In this document: positions 51,218-64,000 of the stretch, piece by piece | How the letters are laid out: the number at the start of each line of letters is the position of its first letter | Numbering within the stretch: position 1 is the stretch's first letter | Notes under the pieces: generated by a model | Told to the model about the DNA's origin: nothing | Databases searched by the model: none | What the model saw: only the letters and a program-made list of their open reading frames with translations | Translations under genes and position numbers: made by a program | Origin: Aphelocoma coerulescens | Lineage: Eukaryota > Chordata > Aves > Passeriformes > Corvidae | Direction of reading: 5' to 3' | Assembly: GCF_041296385.1 (NCBI RefSeq) | Contig: NC_091019.1 | Coordinates: 15,330,531 to 15,394,530, forward strand | DNA: 64,000 nt

Positions 51218-54200
51218 CAATTGTGTAAGATAACATGATCAGGTCAGAATTCCCTGCACTTTTCTTCTTGCACTTTTTATAAAAATAGCCACCTAAAATA
51301 GTAGATCTTGTAGATGTAGAGAAAATACTTCAGATATGAAAACTGAGAAGACTCAGAAATGAAAAAGCAAATATAGTGAAAGCTTCATTATCATTAATAG
51401 CCTGATCACTTTCTCTAGTAGTTTTGTAATTTTTTTTACTCCTTAAAGCTGGCAGTGCACAAAAATGGAATGTGACTGTAGCAGGCTTATTCCAGATTTT
51501 CTTTATAATATTATTTGTTTAGTAGCTATGAAGTTAGAATTTTAATTTTAATAGCACTTTTTTTTTTCCCCTAAACACGATCAATCTATCTTTTTACTAT
51601 GACAAGTTATTTTAAACTACTTAGTATTCAGGATATTTGCAGTTGCAATGAACGAGTTCATTTAAACACCAAATCAATCAGTATTTTCACTAGAGAGAAA
51701 TTTTTAAGTACCAATTAAGAATGAAAAAGTGATCTACATTCTGTAATACAATATTAATGTGCTGAGAGGGGTGATCCCAACTGCATGAGAAAAAATGCAG
51801 CTGTGCATATGCTTGTCTTAAGAAAGGGTTTTTTTTTCTGTCGCTTAGAATAATTTAATGAATAAAAAGTGGCTCTTTTATTACTACTAATGAAAGGAAA
51901 TCCCATCAAATTGCAAGGCATCAACACAAGGACATTACTCTTAAACTAAAAGTGCTGTAGATTATCCCAGTGATAATGGAGGCCACGAGCACTTTGTGGG
52001 GATGGATGGACTGTTCTCGTGGTGCTGTGCTGGAGTTACCTTTCAGCAGTGCATAGATCAATGTTAAGAGTTATTCTAGGTGCTTAATTCTGTTATTCTC
52101 TGTTGAAATACCAACCTATCTGCTCATAATGAGACCGTTTAAAAAAACATAATTACAGAGGCTGTGGGGAAATCACGTCCTTTAGGTTGATCAGGATGTG
52201 CACTGATCTATTGAGGGGAGTGCTGGAGTCTTGCTGATGAAGCAACTCATAGATGTGTTGATGGATCAGTGGGACATGTAATGGTGGGAAGGATACCGGC
52301 CTGGCTCTGTGTTCCAGTGGCCACATTCTCCTCTGGTGCCTGCAGTTTGGGTTTGGTATGCTTTGAAGTAAGGGGAACAGCACATGAAACAGCCTTGGGG
52401 GAAGGGGACCTGAGTTTTTTACAGGAATCAGCTGTGGATGGAAGGACCCTGTTTAGGTGGGGGTTAGGTTGCATGGGAAAAGGATTTTACAGGCCTCCAG
52501 CAACTGGAAGGCAGTTCAGGAGACCTAAAAAAGAAGGAAGCAGTGCTTTAACCAGAAGAGGTTCTATCACCTTGACTTAGATAGCTTTGTTTCAGCTTAA
52601 CACCCACTTGGCTTTTTAGAGTCGATCTGCCAGGAACATTGCTGAACAATTAGGTGACAACCTCACCCTATCAAAATGACATAAAATACATTTTCTTTTA
52701 AGTTGTGTTTGAACTTGTCTTACCATAAAAGTATTTTTAGAGCACAGGCACCTTGGGGGAACATCTGAAAATGTGAACAGGAAAAAAAAAAAAAGAACCT
52801 GAAGTTGAATTTTTGAACCAAAGATTGCCTGGCCTCTCCAAGGATTTCATTAGTGACTTTCCTATGAAACAGTTTCAGGACCCTATTTACAACAATTTTG
52901 GTTTTTTTTGTTCTAGTGACTCTCTTGCATTAATTTGTATAAATGCTTTTCTTTCTTGTGATATTTCTGTAAGTTTTATCTAAATGTATCATTTAAATTA
53001 CTGTTGGCTTAACTATTTTAAGATAGTATCTTTATGAAATAGACTTTTTTTTAGGACAGCAAAAGATATATAATCTCCTTCTGATTATCTAGGGGGGAAA
53101 AAGTATTTATTATTCATAAACACAAGAATTTGTGCATATAAAACCAGAGCCATTGAAGTTGGCTCGATATACACAAGCTGAAATCAATCCATGTTGTTCT
53201 TAAAGTACTTGTTTTGCAGTTTTCGCATGAAGAGTCTGCAAGTAAAACAGTAAAGCTTCTGCTCCCTTGCTGGTTTATAAATAGTTTATATATTAGGCAT
53301 TTAGTATGCATTTTTTAATAAATCATTACTTGTCCTGAAATTCAGGATGCTTTGATCTGTGCATATTTTCACAAATATGTATCACCTCTAGGATGACCCC
53401 AGTGCTAGCAGCAAACTGTGTGGGAGGGCTTTTCACAGGAACATTCCAAGTTTCTGCAGTTTGGTGGGCAGCAGCCTTGGCTGTGTGCCCCCACCACCCT
53501 TTCCCTGTGCACCACTAAGTCGGTGTTGTTGGAGACACCACAAAACCAGGCTCGAAGTTACTGAGCACAGGATGAAAACACCGTTGTGGGATATTGCTGT
53601 GATAACCTCAGCCTAGCAAGGTAAAGCTACATATAAAAGATCCCTTCAGAAGAGAATAGGAAAGGTAGTAATTGGGGAAATGAGTGGAGTCATGGGGGAA
53701 AATATTTGTAGCAGATGACTCTTTTCCAGCACTGCGGCTGTTACATTAAAGAGCTAATGTGTAAGTTAATGCTGCCTGAGGCAGGATTAACTTCTGATGT
53801 GTAGGGATTGAAGATTGCTAATGGCCTAGCTAGCATGAAAGCCAGCTTGCCTGGGAAGGTGACTTACTGTACTTCTCTTATTTGGCTATTGCTTGGCTTG
53901 TTGTGCTGAGCACCTGGCACTGAATTTTCACTGTCTGCCCAGCTCTTAAGGGGGCACAAGAGCTGTTGCCAAATCCAAGGCAGGGCAGAGCCATTGGCGA
54001 GGCGATTTGTCCATGAGAACAAATCAAGGTGCATGACTGACTGCTTTCCTCATCTCTCCTTGGGCTGCCCTGTTGGCACAAAAGAGCTTGTGCTGCTTCC
54101 CAGGACCAGACTTGTTGCTGCTGTCAGTGAGTGAATCCCAAAGAAAATGGCAAACTTGCATGCTCTGGGAATGTGATGCTTGTGTTTAGGTGATCCACTT

Positions 54201-56720
54201 TGCTGTACTGCAGCTTTCCAGCATGAGAGAAGGTGCTCCTGCATTGATGGAAGGTGTCTCTGAAGGTGGTCTCATCATGCTGTGATGGATGGAGATAAGA
54301 GGATGCCCTCTTCTAGGCCTAGCCCCAGCTCTTGCTTTTCTCCTCTGTTGTTGGAGGGGTGGCTGGGGTACCTCTGGTGCACGCCAAGTATTGGATGGAG
54401 GTAAATTCCCTCTCCAGTTTGGGTGTGAGGCAAAGAGCACACAGCATTGCTTCACACACACAGCAAGGTAGACTTTGTGTGGTTGGGAATTCTCTGGGGT
54501 CACTTGCCATGGAGCTTTGTGTTTCTCATTGGATGATGTCTGTAGGGATTTAGTCTCTTCCATGTTTCTTTCTCAAATATGCTCCCAAGCTCTTACTCTG
54601 CTCCCAGCTCCTTCTCTGGAAAACTACTTCAGTGTATTCAGCTGTGCTGAGGGTACTATTTCTTCAGCTTCTGGCTGCTTTCTCACCTCCAGTGTTTTGC
54701 CTTTCCTGGTGAAAGGCAGAGCACCTTTATGTATCCTAGCTGCGGTAGGTTCTGTTGATTTGTGTCTCTGTATTGGCAGTTGTGCAGTTAATGCACATTC
54801 TTATTAACATGCATGCTGTTTCAATACTGCTATATAACTGCCCTCTTAGGATAAAAGGGAATTAAAAAAAAAAAGAAAAGCAAGAGATGGGGTAAAACAA
54901 ATGACTTTCCCTCCTTTTTATAGACCGTGTTAATTGTGGGTGGAAGTGCTTGTATAGACTCAGCAGCCTTGTATTGGGGTTTTTTCCTTGAAATTTTTTT
55001 TTCTAAATAAGACCTCAACATTTGTACCTAGAAATAGTATTTCAAATACAGTATCTTCTTCTAGATGTCATTCTTTCATGAATATACTACCACTCAGCTG
55101 TTGCAGAGGTAACAAGGCCCATCAGCATCTGTCAGTCTGAAGGTGCCTCTGTGGTTGCTGTATTAGAGATTCCTGCCTGTTGTGCAGCTTTCAGGCTGAG
55201 TGCTGAACATGGAATATTTCTTTAGCACACATGTGCACAGTGGCTGTGTGAGGAAGCAGAGGGGATGAGTGGTGTTGGTGAGAAATCCAGGAGTTCCTTC
55301 AGCAGCACCAGGACATATTTTCCTCTCGGTGAACATGGATAACTCAACACTAATGGGTGTAACGCACAAGGGAGAGGATCTACCCCATTGCATGCTCTGG
55401 GAAGTGCAATTTAAAGCTTTCCTGAGGCATCTTTAAATTAAATTCATTGGAGTGTCTGTCTCTGAGTTGTCTCACATGCAGAACTCCTACTGAATCAACA
55501 GGGCTTGCTGCACACAGATCCATGGCAGGAGATTTCTCCTTTGTTGTATCTTTCCAAGAGATGTAAAAGAGAGGTAAATAGCTCTTACTGGTATGACAGA
55601 CAGGTCATACCTGCCTCACCTGTGTATGTGCTAGTGATTCACTACAAGGCATGCACTTCTGGGTTATGTGAATGTGAAAAAACTGGAAAAATAAACCAGT
55701 TAAAAAAACCGGTCAAGAATATCCTTTCCTTCAATCCAGAAGAGCCTCCTCTACCTTTGACTGGTGACAGGAGCTGAAGGAGGGTAGATTGGACAGATGA
55801 GCTATAAAGACTGGATGTTTAAAATGGCTAGCAGGAACATATAGGTTTGCTGTGAGAAGAATTATACAAACCAAAACAAAATCCCCACAGCCACAGGACT
55901 TGGGTGACAAAGAGATGCACCCATAAAAGGAGGATTCTGTAATAGCTGTGTCAGGGCTTTTAGCATCTTCCTCAGAAGCATCTGGTATTAGTTGTGGTCA
56001 GTGATTGCAACGTGGGATTCAGCTGACCTCTGCAGCTGACCAGTTCCCATGTTCTGGTTTTATCCAGTAGAATTCAAAGAGCCTGGATCCTTTTAACTCT
56101 GCAGAAGATGGACTTCTGTTATCATAGTTACACAGTGTTTGGCCAAATCCTCTGCATTTTGCTAGTGAAATGAAGGAGGCAGCATGTGGATTGTTCTGCT
56201 GAAACCAGAAGCATCAGACTAACACGTGATGCTGGTGTCTGCAATGCCAAACTGCTGCTTTCTGGTCTTACCTTATTTCTTTTTCCTTCTTTAAACACAA
56301 GGGAAATTTTGAAATGATATCTTTTTCTTAAACAGATTTTTGAAATCAGTGGGGGTTAATTAAAAACTAAATTTGGAATCTACAAACACCCAGAAATTAT
56401 TTACACTGTTGTTAATTTCTTCTTTAATATTCATAAGTGTTTTCTGTTAATTAAGAAGAGAGGGAGAACATGAAGAAAGGCTCATAACAAAAGCAGTCTG
56501 CATACAGATTAGGGACTGAGTTCTCAAAGAACTGGACTAAATACATACTGCCAGCACTGAGTGAGGAATTTATATGCAGTGAATGTGTCTTGCAGCTGAA
56601 AAATTAGGCAGACTTGTGTCTTAAACTTACTGCATCAGAATTTGACATGATCCTCTTACCACCCTGGTTGCCACTTTCCTGCTTTCTGGCGTTGGACGTT
56701 CTGCAGTCCTGGAGCAGTTT

Positions 56721-56905
56721 CATAGAATCATTGAATGACCAGGGCTGGAAGAGACCTTAAAGATCATCTTGTTCCCACCAACCTTTCACCAGACCAGGTT
56801 GTTCAGAGCCCTATCCAACCTGGCCTTGAACACTTTCATGTATAGGGCATCAACAACTGGTTTGGGCAACCTGTTCCAGGGCCTCACCACCCTCGGGATT
56901 AGCAG
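56721..56905 (-). mobile_element. CR1 LINE 3' fragment (antisense)
   Basis: CATAGAATCATTGAATGACC, GGAAGAGACCTTAAAGATCA (56,747-56,766), CCAACCTGGCCTTGAACACT (56,815-56,834) and GGGCAACCTGTTCCAGGGCC (56,864-56,883) are reversed CR1 3'-end sequence. The 92-codon + frame beginning at 56,769 is CR1-derived. Confidence 0.95.
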
Positions 56906-59900
56906 CAGGCTCAGGATTTTTCACAGCAACCTATCCCAAACTATGCAGCCTTATTTTCTACAAATGCTTTCTATAAATCATTATATATTTATAAACCTGT
57001 CAGAGGTATTAGCCAATACCTTAGTAACATCTAGAGACTGTTGGTAAAGATCAGGTTTCATCATGCAAGGTAAGACGTACAGCCAAATTCTTGCTATCAG
57101 CAGGCATAAGTACTGCAGCTCTCTCAGTGAATATCCTTTTCTCACATGTGGAGATATTTGCAGCCTCTTCCACATCTGGGATCTTCACCAGCTTTGTTCT
57201 TTCCAGTTTGTAGGAACACCTGCTTAGCTTCATCCCTACAGTGTATTTACCTTCAGTATTGAAACAACCTCCTAGTGTAAATCTTTTTTCGAGCTGTTTT
57301 GAATACTGGCCTATTGGGCTGCAATTTTTCAACTCTGTAGGATCTGGGTGAGCTTTAAATAATGTACTTTAAAATATACTTATGAATAAAAGTACTGTAT
57401 TTCTCAGCAAGATTTGGGAGTCTTGTGTTAGCTGTAAATAGTTGGACTTGGTGCCTATGTGGATTCTTAGTATACAGAAGAGATTGAAAGAATGACCTTA
57501 GTTAAAGATGTATTTCACTATTGAATATACCTGTGTCTAATCTGTTTGACAAGTAGAAAATGCAAAAGCCTAGGTCCCTAAAATTCCCTATGTAAATAGG
57601 CTCTGTGACTGGCATTCCTACACTGATGGCTGCTGTCTTGCAGTGCTACCAAGACAGGCCTATTTTCGGGTTTCAGACTCAACCATCCCTACCTAATATT
57701 GTGGCAATCTTCTAAGAATGAGCTGTGGGGATAATAGAAAGCTGGAAGTAAGGAAAACAGCACTTTATAGAAAAAAAAGAAATTAATTGTGTTTCTTACC
57801 TCAAATCAAAGGTAGAAAATTATTTGTTTGGTTGGTTTTTTTTGTTTCCTAAGGGTGGAGAATCTGGAATGTTGCTGAGGGAAGAAATAGAATTAAAAAA
57901 GGATATGAGTTCTGCTGTGCTCCAGGGAGGTTGTTGTATGCTCTGAACTCATTGTACACAATATTCTAAGCTGTGACAGTAAGTCTAAAGCTGCACAAAA
58001 ATTTATTTTGGCAAAGGTTTATGGAAGAAATGCAGGATATAGGGGAGTCTGGAGAGTAGAAGCAGACTTCAGACTTTGGCAGCTTGAGCACAAGTTAGAG
58101 ACCTGGGTTAGAGATGAGTACAAATACGTTTCTGTGATCTGTTTGATAGGAAAAAGATCACAAATTATATCAGAAAATACAGGGTCAACTGTAGCAAGGA
58201 CACCTTGGGGGAGATGGGAGTTGCAGTAATATCAGAAGACATCTGCTAATGGGGCTACAGCAGATATTTTTTCCCCCTCAGGGGTGATGATGGAACAGTA
58301 ATTACCAACAAAGCCAGCAACCTGCAGAGTGTAGGAGTGTCTTGCTTGTAGTTAGGGATACTGAAGTCTGGAATATATAGGAATCAAAACTTGGTCTCTG
58401 AACAACTGAATCTGCAGATGGTGACAGGTAAGAAGGCAGTTGGAATGGGGAAGGGGGAGAAAGAACTGACTTCCTCAAAGACCTAATACACATTAGTTAT
58501 GTTCTTTAAGGGTTCATCAGATAATGTAACTGCATCTCCCTAAGCCAAATTTTATCTAAAACTGAACCCATGAAAATCCAGGTATATATTATACTTTATC
58601 CAGGTATAAATGGGTGCAGTTGGATCAGTCCCATATGTCACTGAAATAAAAATGTGGCTGTGCTTTTTATTTTCTGTTGTTCTCCCAGCTGCTCTGCAAA
58701 AACATTGTGCTGATTTAGCTGGTGATTTCTAACCCTTCGTGTTGGAATTGCAAACAGCATTTGCATGGATTGTTGGTATGAAGATGAAATGGAACTCTGC
58801 TATAAGTGATAAGCTGCAACGTAAAAGGAATAGACATACACTCTTTGAAGTGACAGTGATTTGAGATGCTTGAAGCTCAGTGTGAGAAATCAGAAAAGAA
58901 ACTGAGATCTTGGGACTGCTCAGATGCCTCTAAAGATCAGCCCTCTCTATGCTATCCCAAGGTGGTCACTTAAAGCTAGATTAGGCAAAAAACTGTCTCC
59001 CAGCAGGACAGTTAAAAGTGAATGCCTGGAAAATAAAGCTTGGTACATGTGTGGTAGATGGCTTCTGCAATACTGGTTCCTGAGGCTAGAACTTACTGAT
59101 GTCTGTTTCTGTCCTTGCCAATACTTCTGTCTCCCCTACAGAAGTACATGTAGTTTCTTCAGGGATCTTGTTTTGCTATCGGTGCCAATGAACTCCAGAG
59201 CAATCTGCAGTGTCAGAGGAAAAACAAACCTAAAGGTTTTCAGTGGGAAATTGCCTATTCCCACTTCTCCTGCAGGTGCTCTTGGGGTTGCTCATCTCCG
59301 TATCAGTTGCTCTATTTCTCTTAAAAAGACCTTCAAATTGCTTGGTTTCTGCTTTGTGCTACTGGAGCCCTGTGTGACTTTGATAAGTTGTTAGACTGTA
59401 TTTATATGTAAGCATTAAACATTCTTCTCTTAGAATAAGAGGTGAAACAAGTGGCAATGAAAATGCAATTGAAAACAAAATCCTACACAGCTGAATAAAT
59501 TCTGTCCTTTGCATATTAATGAAGATCTGGTGGGATCAGCAGAAGGTGCAGTGGTGGTGAAGTGTTTGAGTGGGTCTGCTCAACTCCCATGTGACAATCA
59601 AAGGAGATGGGAGTTAAGTCACTGCAGAACAGAGTTTAAAACCCACAGTTTTAAAAAATCATAGATGTTGTTTTCTAAAGAAATAAAGCAACAGATACTA
59701 CTTTTCATTTTTTATATGGACAGAAATAATTTAGCACATACATTTGTCTGTCAAGAGACTACTGGCTGCTCGTTTGTGTAGTGGAAATCTACCAATATAG
59801 TAAAGATTTTCTGTTTCTGAGAGTTAAAACATCAAGCATTGAGTATCTTTGAAATGCATGTTTTTTAACTGAGTTCTTTCTCAAAGTAAAATTAACTGCA

Positions 59901-62900
59901 CCTCACTATTTAATGCGTGAAACCACGATTTACTGTCCTGAGAACTAATTTCAGCTTGCTGCAGTTGTAAACTTGCCCTCAATTAATGTGCTACTGGGCC
60001 CAATTCAGAGATGGGTGAAGTCAGCAGGTCTTTCCAATTACTTTTATGGGTATCAGATGAAGTCTTTAATTAATGCCTCACTGAGTGCTCAGGCTCATTT
60101 AAAAATTTCTCATTTCTGGGTATAATGCAGATCTTTCAAAATGTCATTGTACTTTAAAGCTGTTCTGCTCTCTTGGATGAGAAGTTATTTACACTTGTGT
60201 GACTACATCTGATATATTCCTTCTTTCCTCACACCATAATATGCCTACAGTATGTGTTTTGATATATTATGTGTATCTTTGAATACATAATATATTACCA
60301 GATGGTATGTGATTAGCAGGGTACACTAAAGTAGAAAGATGTCTTCTGCCCTGGGTACATGTACACAGTCTGGTAGTGTACGTATTTAAAGTGAGTATTT
60401 CAAGATGTATTTTTAGGAGAGAAAATAATCTGTTGGTATATGCAAAAGTTCTCTGTGTGCAGTAAATGAGCTACCCGGGAAAGTTTCGTATCTAGCATGC
60501 TACTGGAAGTGTTGGAAAACTACCTCTGGCTCATGAGGTCATTCTGGTGAAATTTTGACTGAGAGGACTTAATGTTCAGATGCCACTGGCATATTTGCAA
60601 CTCCAGGAGCTTAATAGTTCAGATTTGGAATATGGAGTAGCTGTTCTTAGTTTGTACAGGAGCAAACATGTTTCTGGTGGGTTACTGCCTGCTTGGGTGG
60701 AAGCATGTGAAAGCCATTGTTTTCTCAAAACAAGTAAGCAAAATGCCAGCTTTGAGGTTGAGCTCCAGTATCAAGGAAAACTTATGGATATGTTTCAGAC
60801 TCCTGAAAAATCAACACTTAAATCAGAAACATTGATACAGCTTTGCCTGAAATAATGTAACTTGCTGTTACAGTTCAGGCTGATGTTGTGAAGGCACCTG
60901 AAGTTATGGTCACCTGTTCCTTGCATAGATTTTAGTCATCAGAAATGGAATGCCATTGGCCAGAATTTCAGCTCTTAGCAATAAAAATTACACAGTGAAG
61001 AGGAATTATAGACATTCCAGAAGTGCACTGTTTATGGGTCGATTCAGGTTTGGGGGTAGGTTTAGGTTGGTAACTGACAGAAAATTCATGTAAGGGACTT
61101 ACCTCACATAAATCAATAAGGTTTCCTTGATTGTAATGAGCTAATGCCAATTTATACTGCCTGAAGAGCTATTGCCCAGATTTACAGTGTAAGTGTAATT
61201 ACTATGACATAGATTTGCTTTGGTTCACTGAGCTGGCAACCAGCAAGGTTTCCTGTATCATGTCTTTTTGTTCTTGCTTAAGTTGCCTTTCTAGAGGGTG
61301 GCTGGCGTTAGAACCCGGACCAGAGTTTCTCTCCCAGTCTGCTGTTTTGTTGGTATTATATATAAAGTAGAAATCCCTGTGGAGCTTGGGGCTCATTCCT
61401 GCAGGCCCTGTGTGCTGTTGGCACAGCAGGGAAGGGCCATTCCAACGTGGTGCTTGGCACAGCAGGAACCTGCTGACTCCCCAGTACCTGCAGGAGGCTC
61501 TGTGCCTTTCAGCGGTGGCTGCTGTAAGTGGCTGTAATTTCTGTATTCTTTTGTTGAAAAACACTTCATGTCTTTAGCCACAAGCTTTCCTGGTCTCCAA
61601 AGTGTGTCAGCACAGGTCTCTCTCTGCCTGGTAAAAGGCTACAATTCAATTTCCATTACTTTTCCCCTTTTCTGTTCATGACATGTATTCCCCAACTGTT
61701 CATGTCAGTAAAAAAACAAAAAAGAATTATTAGTAATAATTAAAGCATAAGTGGCCCACTATACCAGGTGGGCTTGGTCCCTCCAAGTGTAGATTCTGCT
61801 GTGCAAGTGCACCTGGAGTGACTTGGTGCAACTGCAGAGAGCTCTGGATGTAACTGAGAGCAGGATGTGGCCACTGGCTCTAGGAGATGTTATTTTAAGA
61901 TATTGTTAAATACAGTAAAACTTCTAAGTGAAGTGCCAGGTAAATCGGGGAAAACTGTGCAGGAAGGAAAGGAGCTGGAGTGAGTCAGTGAGCAAGCTTT
62001 TTGTGCTTGGAAAAGAGAGGAACTTGTTTCCAAGTGCTCTTTGTGTCACAAATAAGAGTACAATAGTTTCAATGGTGGCATGTAGCAGTCATTTCCCACA
62101 GTGCAAATGCACCATAACTTAGCATGATTTCTGTGCTCCTGGGAAGCCATACACTTAAATAATAAGGGTGCTCCAGGTCATAGCCGAGATGCAATTAACC
62201 CTGGGATTGAAGAAATACCTTCCCACCTGCAGGAAGGATTCTCATTTTGAATAGCTTTCCATTAGTTTTCCTGTGGGAATTACACAATATTGGCAGCATT
62301 TCTGGAACTAATATGACAGTGCTAGCCAGGAAGCAGCTTAGCTATAGGTCCTTAATACTTCTGTGGTCACAGGGATTCTGTGGGCTTTCAGTTAGACTCT
62401 ATCTTCTGGCTACTGGGAAAATTTTTTTGCCCTTCTTCAATAAAGGTGAAAGAAATGCCATGCCTGTATTTAACAAGGGCTGTGTTAGTGTGCATCTGAG
62501 ATATGATTTTGGTTGCTTGTTAATTCCTTTTGCTCCCTTGGGTGACCTGTAGACCTGAATATGGTGGTGTTTTAAGCTGACCAAAAATATTCAGATGTTT
62601 GAAAATCCATGAAAGAAATATATTTGTATCTGAGGAATAACCTGATAGACAAATTGAGTAGGCACACTTATAAGAATCAGAGCTTCTGATGATTCAAAGT
62701 TATATAGCTAGGGTCACTAGGAAAAGTTTAAGAATTTGAAAATGGTAATTTATGGTGGAAAACAATTTGTTTTTTTGTTTTTTTTTAACTTACTGTGCAG
62801 TTTTCACCCATGAGTAACTTGATGTGTGTCTGAATTCTTCTGCCTCTTTCTCATGGAATTGATTGTGTGTTCTCTTCTTCTCTGCTACAAGATTTTTAGA

Positions 62901-63917
62901 TAAACTTATATATCCAGACTGATGCTGTTCGCTATTCAATTACTTAAATGTTTTTTCATCTTTTCTTTAAGTTTCATATAACTCTTACTTTACTATAAAC
63001 CCACTTCTGCAGAGGGACAATAATAAACATACAGTAAGAATGAAACAAACCAGGAAATGTTACTGTGGAAGAAACTTGGTTAAGGACAGGATGTCCTTTA
63101 AGTCTTATGAAGTGTGAATGCTTGAGATGTCCAGCATGAGATCATCCCAGAGAGAAGAGCTATGTTCATCTGGGGAGTAGGTTTGGGATGACTAATGGTT
63201 TGGTTTATTGATACTCCTGATAATTTTTGCATCTGGGCTGTGGAACATCAAAAGCCACTGGCTAAAGGAAGAGACTGGCTTAAGCTGGTTCTTGTGAAAT
63301 CTTTAGAGGACATGGTCAGTGGACTAGGTCACTGATGGATGAGAACAGGACTGCAGTGACTTTGAGGTGAGTGTGATGGAGGTGTAAAAGGGCTGTTGTG
63401 AAATCAAGTGCTCTGCATCTTCTGCTTTGCTGCCTCCCTTGCCCGTGGAGTCTGACCTGTTTGGGTCCCTGGGACTGTGGCTTTATAAGTGCTGCTGTCA
63501 CCCACAAGGAGATGAAAGGCAGTGCTGCCAGTGGTTCATGTTATCTTTGAAAAGTAAAACTTGCAAGATCCTGTAGAACAAAAGGCAACAATATTGAAAG
63601 CAGTGAGATGTGGCTGCAGTGATGAGGAGAAAAATGATAGCTGTAGAAGCATCACAGAGGCAGTCTGGCTCATCAGTGCTGTCATGTGTGTGCTTAGGAA
63701 GGGATTATTCCTAGTGACCAGTTCCCACTCTGTCAGATGACTCAAAAAGTGGAAGTACTTAGCAGCATAAAAAAAGCATAGAGGATACATATTTTAATCA
63801 CATGAAAGTGAAAAAATCTCAATTTTCTTAAGGGGTCATGAGACAGGTAGTGAAAATTAGGAGCATTTATTTACATTATAGTGATTATTGAATGAACATC
63901 AAATTTGGTAAGTGGGG
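56906..63917. other. non-coding DNA, no gene recognised
   Basis: No exon, structural RNA or repeat family was recognised. The longest frame is 156 codons on the + strand (58,924-59,394). It has a mixed, Cys/Leu/Ser-rich composition with no domain I know, and no flanking features that support a gene. Confidence 0.5.
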
Positions 63918-63977
63918 AGATTTGGACCAGGTGATTTTTTTAAGGTCCCTTTTGACCTAAATCATTCTTTGATCATC
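63918..63977 (+). mobile_element. short CR1 LINE 3'-end fragment
   Basis: GGAGATTTGGACCAGGTGAT, then AAGGTCCCTTTTGACCTAAA and TCATTCTTTGATCATC, follow the CR1 end 'ttggactagatgatct...aaggtcccttccaacc...attctatgat'. Only the last 60 bp or so are kept, a common length for CR1 insertions. Confidence 0.75.
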
Positions 63978-64000
63978 ATTTTTGATGAAGCCAAGAAGCA

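Larger units (their letters stand above)
48908..56720. other. non-coding DNA, no gene recognised
   Basis: No exon or RNA gene was recognised. It includes a GC-rich patch at 50,640-51,030 and a pyrimidine run at 51,189-51,217. Some AT-rich, even-textured stretches (for example 49,650-50,570) could be conserved non-coding DNA, but this is only an impression. Open frames around 54,186-54,807 overlap on both strands and look random. Confidence 0.5.

Noticed and set aside
54186..54807. Overlapping open frames on both strands (up to 125 codons)
   Set aside because: They overlap each other in several frames and have no family features.
58924..59394. 156-codon open frame on the + strand
   Set aside because: No recognisable domain, no repeat origin, no splice or promoter context. 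A frame of this length can arise by chance in 64 kb read in six frames.

Overview
The window looks like bird nuclear DNA, most likely from a songbird. It holds several CR1 LINE fragments with the standard avian CR1 3' end, plus one long terminal repeat whose order of motifs resembles the GC-rich endogenous-retrovirus LTRs common in passerines. The rest is AT-rich, CpG-poor, non-coding DNA with long homopolymer runs, typical of vertebrate intron or intergenic sequence. I found no intact protein-coding gene, no tRNA or rRNA, no CRISPR array and no bacterial-type operon. Species and lineage are inferences; no database was searched.

The main content is a set of seven exon-like blocks on the + strand between about 21.5 and 34.1 kb. 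In order, they match the protein kinase STK33 (serine/threonine kinase 33, CAMK group). Several still have good splice sites and the expected codon phase, but the reading frame is broken: a 2-nt loss near 22,771, a 1-nt loss near 33,665 and an in-frame TAG at 34,075. Kinase motifs have also decayed: the glycine loop, HRD changed to RRD, and APE changed to (A)HE. The exon that should carry the DFG motif was not found. Because introns are kept, this looks like a unitary (in-place) pseudogene or the decayed copy of a duplicated locus, not a processed copy.

Layout: 1-10.57 kb, AT-rich DNA with nothing recognised. 10.57-11.72 kb, a solo ERV LTR on the - strand with matched ends and an imperfect target duplication. 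14.69-15.34 kb and 20.68-21.24 kb, two degenerate arrays of the same roughly 22-23-bp repeat in opposite orientation, with a strong hairpin at 16.07 kb between them. 21.5-34.1 kb, the STK33 remnant, with old CR1 pieces in one intron. 34.1-64 kb, non-coding DNA with a truncated LTR edge (35.7 kb), a hairpin element (38.5-38.6 kb), a GC-rich patch (50.6-51.0 kb) and four CR1 fragments (47.0, 48.7, 56.7 and 63.9 kb). In mammals STK33 lies between TRIM66 and LMO1, so the flanks may belong to that syntenic block, but I saw no exon of either gene.

Most open reading frames here are short and random. The longest (about 210-220 codons, both strands) are a by-product of the GC-rich LTR.
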